From Rheinheimera sp. UJ63 (GTDB lineage Bacteria > Pseudomonadota > Gammaproteobacteria > Enterobacterales > Alteromonadaceae): a DNA stretch of 64,000 bases. A program made the translations under genes and the position numbers. The stretch is taken from contig NZ_JAKGTQ010000001.1 in the NCBI RefSeq assembly GCF_021568285.1, positions 1 to 64,000 of the forward strand. The letters run 5' to 3'. A model generated the notes under the pieces. That model worked only from the letters and a program-made list of their open reading frames with translations. It was not told where the DNA came from and made no database searches. Numbering within the stretch: position 1 is the stretch's first letter; each line of letters starts with the position of its first letter. Positions 36,593-45,007 of the stretch are shown in pieces.

Positions 36593-37709
36593 GGGGATAA
36601 CCTTTTGATATTGCAGATCTCAGAAGACAATTTTTGACCCAACGTCCAGCCCGTTCCAGTTTTAATTTCAAACGCGGCCGTTGCATTGAGACTTGAACGA
36701 GCCGGCTATGCCAATTACCAAGCTGTGATTTATAGCGCTCGCTGCCCCCCATAAAATCATAAAAATCATAACCATGATCCAGATATTGTTGAATACAATA
36801 ACTATGCCCCAGTAAACCTGGTTTTTCCTTGTTATCAGATATCTGCTCGATACCACTAAGATAAAAAAATACTTTATTGAGGTAAAAAAAATTATAAAAA
36901 GTAGCAATATGATGCTCACCAGCATAGAGCGCCACCAGATCCACTTGTTTATGCTCCCAACAAAGCCTTATCAAGCTTTGATGAAAACTCACAAATTGTG
37001 GATTGGCAAAACCACTCTGATGTAAAGCACTGCCCCATCGTCTCATGTGCAATTGCCCAATTCGCTGAAAAAATGACAGCGCTTCGGTTTGACTTGCGGG
37101 CCGACGTAAAGTTAATTCACCGAATTGCTGATACATTCGCTCAGAGCGGCGAATTTGATAACGAGTATTTTGAGTCAGTGACGCCAGATATGAGATATTT
37201 TCAAACCTTAAATGCTTCATATCAACTCCAAAGCATGGCGCGGACCAACGTTCATGCATATAAAGTCGCGAAGCAAGATTTAATTGTAATGCTTTATTCT
37301 CTTCAATGCCTCCGAGTACCAATTCATCCCAGTGGGGGTATTCCGAACACAAATATTGAATGAACTGCTGTTCGATTAGTAGGCTATCTTGTTGATCGGT
37401 TAAAAAACCATTGTATTCAATCCAGATCTGATCTTGATCCCAATGGCCAGTCTGATGAAGTAGAAGCGTTCTCGCGTGTAGCACTCCATGGCGTTTTTCA
37501 ACTTTTTGAGAGATTAAACCCAACCCACAAAGACTTCCATTTTGGCGAACCGCTTTTACCACTATCACCGACGGTCTGAAGATTTCAAGCCAGGTACCTA
37601 TCCAATTCCAGGACAAAAAGAAACTGGTCTGAGCTTTTCGCTCAAGCAATTGCCAATCTCGGGCTAAAGCCGTGATATCGGTCAATTCATAATGTGATAA
37701 CTGAAGCAT
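36585..37709 (-). CDS. GNAT-fold protein (BioF2-like/CelD-type acyltransferase)
   Basis: A 374-aa protein with the BioF2-like pattern: a GNAT-like domain with FFLSWNWIGTWLEIF early, and YAGEHHIATFYNFFYLNKVFFYLSG with YDFYDFMGGSERYKSQLGNW late. Proteins of this type occur in exopolysaccharide loci and are thought to acylate or aminoacylate the polymer. It is paired with the FemAB gene (8-base overlap), the two possibly acting in sequence. Confidence 0.8.
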   Translation of the reverse strand: MLQLSHYELTDITALARDWQLLERKAQTSFFLSWNWIGTWLEIFRPSVIVVKAVRQNGSLCGLGLISQKVEKRHGVLHARTLLLHQTGHWDQDQIWIEYNGFLTDQQDSLLIEQQFIQYLCSEYPHWDELVLGGIEENKALQLNLASRLYMHERWSAPCFGVDMKHLRFENISYLASLTQNTRYQIRRSERMYQQFGELTLRRPASQTEALSFFQRIGQLHMRRWGSALHQSGFANPQFVSFHQSLIRLCWEHKQVDLVALYAGEHHIATFYNFFYLNKVFFYLSGIEQISDNKEKPGLLGHSYCIQQYLDHGYDFYDFMGGSERYKSQLGNWHSRLVQVSMQRPRLKLKLERAGRWVKNCLLRSAISKGYPHD

Positions 37710-37712
37710 GCG

Positions 37713-38350
37713 TCAATTAGCTGATTGTGGATGCTTGACTGAATAAGGACCCAACACTAGATCGTCAAGATTGCTATTAAAGAAGGCACGAACTACGTCC
37801 GATGGGCTATTTACAATATGCTCTTCAACCATATTAAAGCTAGTATTAATCAAACTCGGAATCCCGCTTAATTTTTAAGATTGTTTTAGAATATCGTAAT
37901 ATCCCTGATTATTTTCGCATTTCATAAGTTTCGGTCTGGCCGAACCATCAACATGAAAAACCGCAAGACAAGTTTGCCGGATAAAATCAGTGCAGTCAAA
38001 AGTTACCGTTACAAGCTCTGCTGCATGTTCTGCACTCTTAATGTTTTGAAACACTGCTCACGCGCTTCATTTAAGTGACTAGAGCAAAAGACAGCTCGGC
38101 ACGTTCAAGACGTTTATTGAGTCATTGATTAACTTCCGACTCACCGTCATAATATATGATTGAGCGATTACCTAAAGCCCGCGGCCCGCATTCCATTAAA
38201 ACCTGCTACCGCCTTTACGTTATTAATTAATAAAGCAACTTCTTCAGCAAGATTTTCCGGGCGTTCAGCTTTAAGGCCTTCAGCATCTAAAGCATCAAGT
38301 GACTCAGCATCAGAATATTCTGGGCCAAAATAGGCTCTTTGAATAGTTGG
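37713..38350 (-). pseudogene. Carbamoyltransferase (NodU/CmcH family) pseudogene, C-terminal part
   Basis: Minus-strand pieces in several frames read as a carbamoyltransferase C-terminus: QRAYFGPEYSDAE, then MECGPRALGNRSI and NQ*LNKRLERAE (an in-frame TGA where the family has Trp), then EHAAELVTVTFD...VDGSARPKLM, QGYYDILKQS*KLSG (TAA) and GIPSLINTSFNMVEEHIV, ending at a stop at 37713-37715. At least two nonsense codons and more than one frameshift are visible, and the N-terminal catalytic part is absent or unrecognisable. The enzyme would have carbamoylated a sugar of the polymer. Confidence 0.82.
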
Positions 38351-38658
38351 TTGCACCTTAAGCCTTAGGTGCAAAACGCTCGATAAAGGCTTTTTCTTCT
38401 TGTAAGTTACTGTGAATAGCCTTGGCTTCACTATCATTCGTCATAAACGCATAAGCAACTTCATCAAATTACGTTATTCTAAGGCCGGTGAAATCCAGTT
38501 CTGCTTACAAGGCTAACCGAGGAAAAACCGAGGATAACCATCTAGTGGTTTCACTCTAAAAAGGCGATATTGGCCTACAGCCAATACAATTTCACAATCA
38601 ATGACGATAGAGATAATTGCAAATTTATCTAAAGGTGAAATACCTAAAACCTTTATTC
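38351..38658. other. Degenerate intergenic sequence upstream of the pseudogene
   Basis: No intact gene is present. A minus-strand stretch reads FDEVAYAFMTNDSEAKAIHS followed by NLQEEKAFIERFAPKA, which looks like decayed coding sequence, but I cannot assign its family. It may be a remnant of another gene deleted together with the carbamoyltransferase N-terminus. Confidence 0.4.
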
Positions 38659-39639
38659 TTATTTCTCAATTAACTTTTTAAACTGGCATGGGCTGGTTGC
38701 AGTACCGGCTAGTTCCCCAAAGAAATAATCAAAATAACGCCGAAAGCTGTCTAAAAATTGCTGCAGTTCTCTTTCATTTTGCACATAGGGTGTATGGCCC
38801 ACTTCAACATTTGGGCTATGAAAGCTCCATATGAATAAGCGTGTACCACGTGTCAATAGTTCTTGAGTAAGCTTTTTGTGCTCTGCTGGGGTGTACCCTT
38901 CGGGTGATAATACCAGACGATCAACGGCACCTAATTTAGATAAGATACCGGGACCTTTTATTTTTTTTAAACGCTGCGCATTTCTAAATAAAGGGTCAGC
39001 CAAGCCTCTAGCCCAGCCAGTGAGAGCAACAGTAACGGGCAATTCTAACAATTGGTTACCAAACCAAAACGGCTCAGAATTATAAGCACGGTAATCTGGG
39101 CCGCCATCAGCACGATGATCAAATACAGGGCATACAGAAACGTCTATCTCAAACCCTAACTGGGTAATGATCGCTTGTGTATTTGGCCCAAAGCCATAAC
39201 GCCCTGCTTTATACACTGAGGGTTTAAATAAAAAAGTCTCTTCAATTTTAGCAACTAAAGCGACGAGTTTTGCATACTCTAACTCAGCCGACAGATTACC
39301 GGGGTACATATTGGCTATGGATAATTCTTCGGATAAAGGCGGGGTAACCCAAGGATGTAAATGCGCGCCAATTTCACAGCGGCCTGCTGCAAAAATATCT
39401 CTTAAAGATTTATTATTTTGTTTATCAGAAGCAATGGGGTAATCAACGACATAACAGGGTTTAATCCCATATTCGTCAAAAATGCTTTGAACCCTATCAA
39501 GCTGATTTAAGTGCGCTACTGACGTTTTTTTCCGATCCGGAAATTCATTCCAGTTAAACTCTTCTTCAGTATCAATAACCACCATAAGTTGTGGCGGCAT
39601 ACTGACAGGCAAATGAATAGATTGTTTGTTAGTAAACAT
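38659..39639 (-). CDS. Polysaccharide deacetylase-like protein (NodB fold)
   Basis: A 326-aa protein related to polysaccharide deacetylases. LMVVIDTEEEFNW carries the catalytic-type acidic residues, AAGRCEIGAHLHPWVTPP the metal-binding His pair, and RLFIWSFHSPNVEVG the late His motif. It has no signal peptide. It differs clearly from the XrtA-type deacetylase at 9091, so two deacetylation steps or substrates are possible. The first in-frame start is a GTG at 39642; the ATG at 39639 with AGGACGG just upstream is preferred. Confidence 0.82.
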   Translation of the reverse strand: MFTNKQSIHLPVSMPPQLMVVIDTEEEFNWNEFPDRKKTSVAHLNQLDRVQSIFDEYGIKPCYVVDYPIASDKQNNKSLRDIFAAGRCEIGAHLHPWVTPPLSEELSIANMYPGNLSAELEYAKLVALVAKIEETFLFKPSVYKAGRYGFGPNTQAIITQLGFEIDVSVCPVFDHRADGGPDYRAYNSEPFWFGNQLLELPVTVALTGWARGLADPLFRNAQRLKKIKGPGILSKLGAVDRLVLSPEGYTPAEHKKLTQELLTRGTRLFIWSFHSPNVEVGHTPYVQNERELQQFLDSFRRYFDYFFGELAGTATSPCQFKKLIEK

Positions 39640-39839
39640 CACCCGTCCTAGGCTTGCCGCTTTAAAAGCGTTCTATTTTCTGTTTTAAAGTTATCATGCT
39701 TGATTTTTGCTCTGTGGGCAATATGATGGGTAAAAAGAATCTCACCGAAGAACACACTGGTTCTATCTAAAAACCCCTCAACCTTTTATTAAAATAATAA
39801 CTATTAATACGAGGTCTTTGAGCAAAGGAGAATGTTCAC

Positions 39840-42602
39840 ATGAAAAAAACGTGTTTATCTGCCGCAATATTACTGAGTTTAATGCTCACTGGCTGTGGAG
39901 GCAAAACACCCGATGAGCATTTTGCTGCTGCTACTGAGTTGGCATCACAGCAACGTTATAATGAAGCTATCATTTCGCTCAAGTCTGCGGTGGCAGGAGC
40001 ACCGGAAAATGCCGATTACCGAGTTTTACTGGGCCGTATGTATATGCAGAGTGGTGATTTTTCTTCTGCAGAAAAAGAGTTCGGAAAAGCCATTGAAAAC
40101 GGTTTATCTATTAATGACATGGGTTTAGATTTAATTCAATCGTTTTATCGAAGTGAAAACTACCAAGCTGTTTTAAATTACTTTACTGAAGAATCAGGGC
40201 TTAGTGACTCTTTACAGCGCTACCTTAGCTTCTATCAAGCATCAGCTAACATTGAGATGGGTACGCCAGAAAATGCACTTACAACCTTTGACCAATTAGT
40301 AAATGCAGAGGAAGCGGATCTACAAACCATGGCACAAGCCGTGTTGAGTATTCGTAATAATGAGCCCCAAGAAGCGCTCACTCTTTTAGAGAGCTTTAAC
40401 GAAGAATCCCCAATTGCGTTAGAAATGTTACTAATGAAAGCGCAGTTAAAGTCTAACTTGCAACAGCGTGAAGCCGCTTTAGAAGATTTTTACGCCTATT
40501 TAAAACAAGTACCAAGCTCGCTGCGCACACGCCTTATTGTGGCGCAAGTACATTTATCGCTGCAACAAGCCGACAAAGCCAATGAACAATTAGCATTAAT
40601 ATTACGTTTTGCTCCAACGCATGGCCTAACTAACTATTTAAAAGCTATGATTGCCTATGAAAAAAAGGACTTTACCTTAGCGAAAGAACATATAGATACG
40701 GCCATTACTAGCCGCTTTAATACAGCATCAAGCAGAATCCTCGCTGGATTAGTCAATTATGAGCTAGGTTTAAATAGTCAAGCACTGGCTCATTTAACCA
40801 GTGTTCAAGACCAATTAAGCATTTTCCCTCCAGCGCAACGTTTATTTACCGCTTTACAATTGCAAGCTGGCGAGTTCACTCAAGCAGCAAAGTCACTTAC
40901 CAGCCAAACACTCACCGAAGATGATCTTTCTCTTGCTGCATCCACTGCCTTTCAATTAATGAGATCAGGCGAAGCAACACTTGCCAACGACATCATCAGA
41001 AAAATTGAAGACGCTGGTTTAAATAAAAATAGCCAAGCTCTTACCCAACTGGGACAGCTTAAATTGGGCTTCCCAGATCAAACTGAATCAGCAATTAATG
41101 ATTTAGAACAAGCCTTGATTTTAGACCCAAGCAGACATGACGCGCGTTTAATTTTAGCGGCAAGTTATATTCGTCAACAGCAGTTTGATAAAGCCTCAGC
41201 ATTAGGTGACGAATGGTTATTGCAACCAGAAACCACTAATGCTGGTTATAATTTAAAAGCACTTGCTGCGATGATGACAGGTAAGCAGAATGAGGCAGAA
41301 CAACTACTAATTAAAGCTGAAGCTGCTGATGTAGAAAACCCCTTTACCATTTATCTGCAAGCCGCTGTTGCGCAACAAAATGCTGATTCTGATAAAGCGT
41401 TAGAGTTGTTAAATAAAACAATCAAAATTAAAGCTGATTATGTGCCTGCATTAACAAGCATATACCGGATCAATAAAGGACTCTCGCAAGATGTCACGCC
41501 TTTTATTACAACATTACAAGAAACACAAAAAGCTTATCCTGAAAATCAAGAGTTATTACTACTCGTATTAAACATCTACCAGCAAGAAGGCCTCCATTCT
41601 GCTACGGTGCAGCTATTAGAAGACAAGGTAAGTAAATCGGAAAATTTAGGGCCATCCGCTTACTTGGCTTTAGCAAATGCATATGCCGCGCAGCAGCAGC
41701 TTCCGCAAGCTCTGGCTCTGACTGAACGTTGGTATAAACAAGACGAAAGAGATCAACAGGCTGCCTTAGCTTACGCTAATGTACTGTCGATATCTGGTAA
41801 ATTTAAAGATGCACTACAAGTAACTGAAAAACAATTACAAAACTCACCAACAGATCAAAGATTATTGTTGGCAAAATTTGCATTACTCTCTGAACTTAAT
41901 AACCCTAAAGAAGCACTTGAAACCTACACTAAACTCTCTCAAGAGGTTGCTAATCAACCAAGAGTGTTACTGCAAAAAGGTCGAGTGGAGCTAGCTGCAG
42001 GCCAAGCGAGGTTGGGTTTAGCCAGCTTACAAAAAGCCTATGATAAAGAGCCGAGCGTGTTAACTGCCCAAGCCATGGCAGAGACGATTGCTCAAACAGA
42101 CTCGTTTGACAAAGCCGTTAAATTTTTGGAAAAACACTTTGCAGAGCACGGTAATGACAATCAGCAGCTTTACAGCTTTTATGGCAGCCTACTTACAGAA
42201 GTAGACTCGAATAAAGCGAGAGAGGTTTATGAGTCTATTGCTAAAGCACAACCCGAAGATCCAGCAGTTCTAAATAACTATGCTTGGGTTTTAGCAACAT
42301 CCGGTTTTGCTGCTGAAGCTCAACCTTATGCTGAAAAAGCATTGGCCATTCTTCCTCAACATCCGGATATTATCGATACCTACGGTAAGATCATGCAGCT
42401 ACAAGGAAAATATCAAGAGGCTGCTGACCTTTTTGAAAAATCGTTAGTCATTAGACCTGAACACGCTGAAGTACAGCTTAATTATGTTGAAGCACTAATA
42501 AAACTAAATCAGAAGGTAAAGGCGGCAGAAGTTCTTAATTCTGTGCAGCCGAAAACGCCGTCTCAAACGACTAGACATAATCAGTTAAAATCTTTAATTT
42601 AA
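39840..42602 (+). CDS. prsT: PEP-CTERM system TPR-repeat lipoprotein PrsT
   Basis: A 920-aa lipoprotein whose signal peptide ends in LTGC with Cys19 as the lipidated residue. Essentially the whole remainder is tandem TPR repeats, for example YNEAIISLKSAVAGAPENADYRVLLGRMYM at the N-terminus and NNYAWVLATSGFAAEAQPYAEKAL near 805. This length and layout match the XrtA-associated TPR lipoprotein family, whose members probably scaffold the secretion or export machinery. AAAGGAG lies 10 bases before the ATG. It is a single gene with its own terminator. Confidence 0.93.
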   Translation: MKKTCLSAAILLSLMLTGCGGKTPDEHFAAATELASQQRYNEAIISLKSAVAGAPENADYRVLLGRMYMQSGDFSSAEKEFGKAIENGLSINDMGLDLIQSFYRSENYQAVLNYFTEESGLSDSLQRYLSFYQASANIEMGTPENALTTFDQLVNAEEADLQTMAQAVLSIRNNEPQEALTLLESFNEESPIALEMLLMKAQLKSNLQQREAALEDFYAYLKQVPSSLRTRLIVAQVHLSLQQADKANEQLALILRFAPTHGLTNYLKAMIAYEKKDFTLAKEHIDTAITSRFNTASSRILAGLVNYELGLNSQALAHLTSVQDQLSIFPPAQRLFTALQLQAGEFTQAAKSLTSQTLTEDDLSLAASTAFQLMRSGEATLANDIIRKIEDAGLNKNSQALTQLGQLKLGFPDQTESAINDLEQALILDPSRHDARLILAASYIRQQQFDKASALGDEWLLQPETTNAGYNLKALAAMMTGKQNEAEQLLIKAEAADVENPFTIYLQAAVAQQNADSDKALELLNKTIKIKADYVPALTSIYRINKGLSQDVTPFITTLQETQKAYPENQELLLLVLNIYQQEGLHSATVQLLEDKVSKSENLGPSAYLALANAYAAQQQLPQALALTERWYKQDERDQQAALAYANVLSISGKFKDALQVTEKQLQNSPTDQRLLLAKFALLSELNNPKEALETYTKLSQEVANQPRVLLQKGRVELAAGQARLGLASLQKAYDKEPSVLTAQAMAETIAQTDSFDKAVKFLEKHFAEHGNDNQQLYSFYGSLLTEVDSNKAREVYESIAKAQPEDPAVLNNYAWVLATSGFAAEAQPYAEKALAILPQHPDIIDTYGKIMQLQGKYQEAADLFEKSLVIRPEHAEVQLNYVEALIKLNQKVKAAEVLNSVQPKTPSQTTRHNQLKSLI

Positions 42603-42610
42603 CTACACCT

Positions 42611-42645
42611 GTGGGTGACGACACTGTGTGTTACCCACTTTTCTT
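42611..42645 (+). terminator. Rho-independent terminator after prsT
   Basis: GTGGGTGAC (42611-42619) pairs with GTTACCCAC (42630-42638) around an inner ACAC/GTGT, followed by TTTTCTT. It lies 9 bases after the prsT stop codon. Confidence 0.8.
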
Positions 42646-43026
42646 ACCTTTAACAATCACGCTCTATAAACCATCATAAGCTTCTTGCCATATTTAGCTT
42701 TATAAGTGCATTCTTTGTCGGTTTCAGGCCTTCGCGTAATTCAAGATAACTAAAGTTATGAGTGAAACCTAACGTGATAACGAGGCGACGGATTATTGAA
42801 AATAGACAACGCTGCGTCTAAAAAAACGTTAATTAGTACACTTTAATGCGTAGCTGCGACTGACCTTAATAAGAAGAAAAATAACTTTAACGGTTTAAAG
42901 TGTCAGCTTTTTTTACACATAAAACAATTTTCAAAAAACAGGCATTGATTTATATAGATTTTTTTATTGGCACGCTGTATGCATCATTTACTGTAACTAC
43001 ATTTTACAACCCAAAGGACAGACAAA
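42646..43026 (+). other. Long leader/regulatory region of the PEP-CTERM gene
   Basis: About 380 bases with no credible gene; a short frame from 42900 overlaps the real gene and is dismissed. It contains the sigma-54-type promoter at 42968-42983. Further upstream a GTGT...ACAC dyad (42900-42903/42915-42918) could be part of an activator site, though this is weak. The remainder is AT-rich, as expected for an enhancer-controlled promoter. Confidence 0.55.
42968..42983 (+). promoter_or_regulatory. Sigma-54 (RpoN) promoter of the PEP-CTERM gene
   Basis: TGGCACG at 42968-42974 (the -24 element) and ATGCA at 42979-42983 (the -12 element) have the GG (42969-42970) and GC (42981-42982) pairs at the correct 12-base distance. 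The only departure from TGGCACG-N4-TTGCA is A for the first T of the -12 element. The predicted transcription start is near 42994, 33 bases before the start codon. PrsR, a sigma-54 activator with the GAFTGA motif, is encoded in the same locus. Confidence 0.8.
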
Positions 43027-43959
43027 ATGAAAAAGACAATTTTAGCAGTAGGCTTACTTGCCGCATCAATAGCGACTGCACAAGCCGCATCTATTATTAC
43101 TTGGGATTTTAGTGGTACTGGTGGTTCAGCAGCACCAAATTCCAACAATGTTGATGGCCCAACTGTTAACGATACAATGAACTTCACTTATAACTCACAA
43201 TCTTTAGTTTTTGACGCTGATGGAAGCGGCACTTTAAGCGATGGTGACACTATTCGCTCATTTGGTGGTTGGGGAGCTAATGGTTTTAACTCCGCAGCTA
43301 CACCTTTGTCTTCTACTGGATCAACTGGATTTGGTATTATTGGTTCCAATTTTATTAATGGTTTTGCGCCTGATGGTTCTCCTGCTCCAATAAATTATAA
43401 CAGCAGTTATGTATTTACTTTTCAGTTCAACAATCTGATGGGTACATATTCAAGCGCTGCTTCAAACTTTATTTACACTTCAGGTGAAATTAAGTTTGGA
43501 CTTCTATCATACTCAGCGACTACCGGTTTTGCTCCAGGTACGTCTGCTAACAGAATTTTTCACCCTCTTTTTAACCTTGACCTAGTTTCAGGTGGCCCGG
43601 TTACTGCTTTTGGGCAAGTACAGCAGGTATTTAAAGGAACAATTGATCCTACTTCTATTAGCACTGCAGCTGGTGCCGGTTTCACCTTAACCAGCCCAGG
43701 TAATGGTACCAAAACACTTGGTCAGTGGGCAGCTTTAGATTCTCCAATCTTTTTTGAGCTATCACAAACAGTTAAAGGTGGCTTAAGAGATATACCATTC
43801 AATCCTCAAAACTTACAGTTTGATGCAAATGGTAATACATTACTTGCCGCTTCTCATGATGGTAGTGTTCGTTTTTCAGTACCACAACCTGCAAGTATCT
43901 CAATCTTGGCTTTAGGTTTATTAGGTTTACGTTTAGCTTCACGTAAAGCGAAAAAATAA
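43027..43959 (+). CDS. PEP-CTERM sorting domain-containing protein (predicted XrtA substrate)
   Basis: A 310-aa secreted protein. The signal peptide MKKTILAVGLLAASIATAQA is followed by a Gly/Ser/Asn/Thr-rich domain with few charged residues. The C-terminal sorting signal at 285-310 has the short motif VPQP, a hydrophobic helix ISILALGLLGLRLA and a basic tail SRKAKK. The motif reads P-Q-P rather than P-E-P. Exosortase A is expected to cut near this motif. The mature function is unknown; family members are usually extracellular and matrix-associated. AAAGGA lies 9 bases upstream. Confidence 0.92.
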   Translation: MKKTILAVGLLAASIATAQAASIITWDFSGTGGSAAPNSNNVDGPTVNDTMNFTYNSQSLVFDADGSGTLSDGDTIRSFGGWGANGFNSAATPLSSTGSTGFGIIGSNFINGFAPDGSPAPINYNSSYVFTFQFNNLMGTYSSAASNFIYTSGEIKFGLLSYSATTGFAPGTSANRIFHPLFNLDLVSGGPVTAFGQVQQVFKGTIDPTSISTAAGAGFTLTSPGNGTKTLGQWAALDSPIFFELSQTVKGGLRDIPFNPQNLQFDANGNTLLAASHDGSVRFSVPQPASISILALGLLGLRLASRKAKK

Positions 43960-43975
43960 ATCTTAATTTGATACT

Positions 43976-44008
43976 AAAAAGCCACTTCATTTGAAGTGGC
44001 TTTTTTAT
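43976..44008. terminator. Strong terminator after the PEP-CTERM gene
   Basis: AAAAA-GCCACTTC (43976-43988), loop ATTT, and GAAGTGGC-TTTTTT (43993-44006) form a perfect stem with A and T tracts on both sides. It probably serves both the PEP-CTERM gene and the convergent ThiF-like gene. Confidence 0.92.
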
Positions 44009-44081
44009 TTTTACTCTCTAATTTTTACAGCATAAAGCAAGCGCGAGATAGGGCTATAATAGCCGAACAGTTGCTAAAACC

Positions 44082-44975
44082 TTAACTAGCTTGCTGTTTT
44101 AACAGTGCTTTAATTTTATTAAACATCCAGCGTTGTATCGGGTTTTTATTACCAAAAGGACGCCAGGTTTTAATTAGGCAGTTACGATAAGCATCAAAAT
44201 GCAGGCCTCTTGGCGCTTGAATCAACCCACCACGTTTGAGTACTAATTTTAGTACGTTAGAACATAGCACGCCGGCTGCCAGTGATATACCAGGGCATAC
44301 TGAAGGCACTTTTTCTGCCATGATGTTAACGCGTGTATTATCCATCAAATAATGTCGCTGCTGCATTGATGGTGATACACCGATAATAAACCTGATAATA
44401 TTGTCTTCAAAAATCTGTTTTACTTCAGCTTCCGTGTTGGATGGTTTTGCATCAACAAAACAAAAATAATCTTCAAATGACATACTGGTTGCTGTAAAGA
44501 TCAACATGGCGGTACCCATACCCATTGGCGCAGCGGTAATGGCAGGGATCCCGAGCTCTCGACATCTTTTGAATACGGCTCTTCTAATGTCTAAAGCAAA
44601 AATATCAAGGCTATCGATATAGACGTCGACACCCTGTAAAAACTCATCAAGGTTTTCTGTTGAAATGCCTTTGTGGAAGTTTTTAACCGATGCTTCCGGG
44701 TTTATTTTCATGATGGTGTCAGTAATAACTTTTGATTTATCTACACCCACCGTATCAATATTGGCACCGGCTTGCCGATTAAAGTTGGCATAATCGTAGG
44801 TGTCCATATCGGCGATATGAAAATTGGAAATACCAAGACGGGCACAGACTATCGAATGATCGCCACCAACACCACCCAGTCCCCCCACAGCAACCTTGGT
44901 TTCTTTCAGTTGTTGTTGTTCGGCTTCAGTTAACCAACCGATATTTCGAGAAAAGGCATTGTAATAATTAAACAT
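44082..44975 (-). CDS. ThiF/MoeB/HesA-family adenylyltransferase (E1-like)
   Basis: A 297-aa protein with a canonical E1-like Rossmann domain: VAVGGLGGVGGDHSIVCARL (ATP loop, G31-G37), DMDTYDYANFNRQ (D56, the acidic/NxNRQ motif with R67), K82 and VYIDSLDIF (D121). No CxxC zinc pairs and no rhodanese domain are visible. Family members adenylate a C-terminal carboxylate or small acid. The partner is unknown; the acyltransferase gene starts 32 bases upstream on the same strand. It is not an obvious part of a thiamin or molybdopterin pathway here. Confidence 0.85.
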   Translation of the reverse strand: MFNYYNAFSRNIGWLTEAEQQQLKETKVAVGGLGGVGGDHSIVCARLGISNFHIADMDTYDYANFNRQAGANIDTVGVDKSKVITDTIMKINPEASVKNFHKGISTENLDEFLQGVDVYIDSLDIFALDIRRAVFKRCRELGIPAITAAPMGMGTAMLIFTATSMSFEDYFCFVDAKPSNTEAEVKQIFEDNIIRFIIGVSPSMQQRHYLMDNTRVNIMAEKVPSVCPGISLAAGVLCSNVLKLVLKRGGLIQAPRGLHFDAYRNCLIKTWRPFGNKNPIQRWMFNKIKALLKQQAS

Positions 44976-45007
44976 AATTGCACTCTTTAAAATGTAATTG
45001 ACCTGTT

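Noticed and set aside
38168-38437. Open frame of 89 codons as a real gene
   Set aside because: Its middle reads QRAYFGPEYSDAE, a piece of the broken carbamoyltransferase; both ends are frameshifted, so it belongs to the pseudogene.
42900-43112. Open frame of 70 codons upstream of the PEP-CTERM gene
   Set aside because: It overlaps the sigma-54 promoter and the signal peptide of the real gene in another frame and has no recognisable features.
44082-44975. ThiF or MoeB of thiamin or molybdopterin synthesis
   Set aside because: No thiS, thiG or moaD partner is adjacent and the zinc-binding CxxC pairs are missing; the neighbour is an exosortase-associated acyltransferase.
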